DNA of 64,000 nt from Angiostrongylus vasorum. Its lineage: Eukaryota > Nematoda > Chromadorea > Rhabditida > Metastrongylidae. Each line of letters begins with the position of its first letter. Position 1 is the first letter of the stretch. The position numbers and the translations under genes were made by a program. The notes under the pieces were generated by a model that was given only the letters and a program-made list of their open reading frames with translations, made no database searches and was not told where the DNA came from. Positions 63,958-64,000 of the stretch are shown here, piece by piece. Location of the stretch: NCBI GenBank assembly GCA_018806985.1, contig JADANN010000202.1, positions 2,402,001 to 2,466,000 of the forward strand, in the 5' to 3' direction.

Positions 63958-64000
63958 CTAGCTTTTATTTACTGCCTATTCTTTTTTTCACGGTGCGGTA
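63958..64000 (-). repeat. SINE family B, tail entering the window edge
   Basis: AGCTTTTATTTACTGCCTAT then TCTTTTTTTCACGGTGCGGT matches the family B 3' end in minus orientation; the rest lies outside the window. Confidence 0.6.

Noticed and set aside
1..64000. Bacterial operons, CRISPR arrays, phage or conjugative elements
   Set aside because: Intron-containing genes, LINEs, PLEs, mariners and SINEs show a eukaryotic nuclear sequence; no direct-repeat spacer array or Shine-Dalgarno-linked gene run was found.

Overview
This window looks like a piece of a nematode nuclear genome, most likely a clade V parasite such as a hookworm or another strongylid. The main reasons are a long multi-exon gene with the (V/I)LSP-type proline repeats of the nematode-only MLT-10 moulting-cycle family, TTTTCAG-like splice acceptors, a probable spliced-leader acceptor, and the mix of repeats: RTE-type LINEs, Penelope-like elements, Hsmar1-like mariners and tRNA-derived SINEs. 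No rRNA, genuine tRNA, CRISPR or prokaryotic feature was seen. Everything was read by eye from sequence; family names rest on motifs and no search was run.

Three host genes can be built exon by exon with matching splice phases. (1) Minus strand, 11935-19744: a PP1-like serine/threonine phosphatase with seven exons, 313 codons and all metal and active-site motifs; its N-terminal end was not found. One 5.26-kb intron holds a Penelope-like element (PLE), a foldback SINE and a mariner. (2) Plus strand, 35727-40212: an unrecognised 178-aa protein in three exons with one N-terminal membrane segment; its first intron carries a mariner. (3) Plus strand, 44491-58848: an MLT-10-like gene with at least 14 exons and about 664 codons; its introns are packed with transposons, and the last exon shows an apparent frameshift in the proline-rich tail.

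The rest is mostly mobile DNA. 0-12 kb: decayed RTE pieces, SINEs and a PLE remnant. 12-20 kb: the phosphatase. 20-30 kb: two RTE copies, SINEs and PLE tails. 30.8-35.3 kb: a composite PLE bounded by a 14-bp duplication. 35.7-40.2 kb: the unknown gene. 41-44 kb: repeats. 44.5-58.8 kb: the MLT-10-like gene. 59-64 kb: a microsatellite, SINEs and unassigned DNA.

The most interesting structure is a set of about a dozen hammerhead-ribozyme-like motifs (CUGANGA, hairpin, GAAACGUH) at the tails of the PLEs. They occur on both strands, often as head-to-head pairs, and several have compensating changes in stem I. Other notable points are SINEs that form near-perfect palindromes, a SINE that shares its 3' end with a resident RTE, and SINEs with exchanged tRNA heads.
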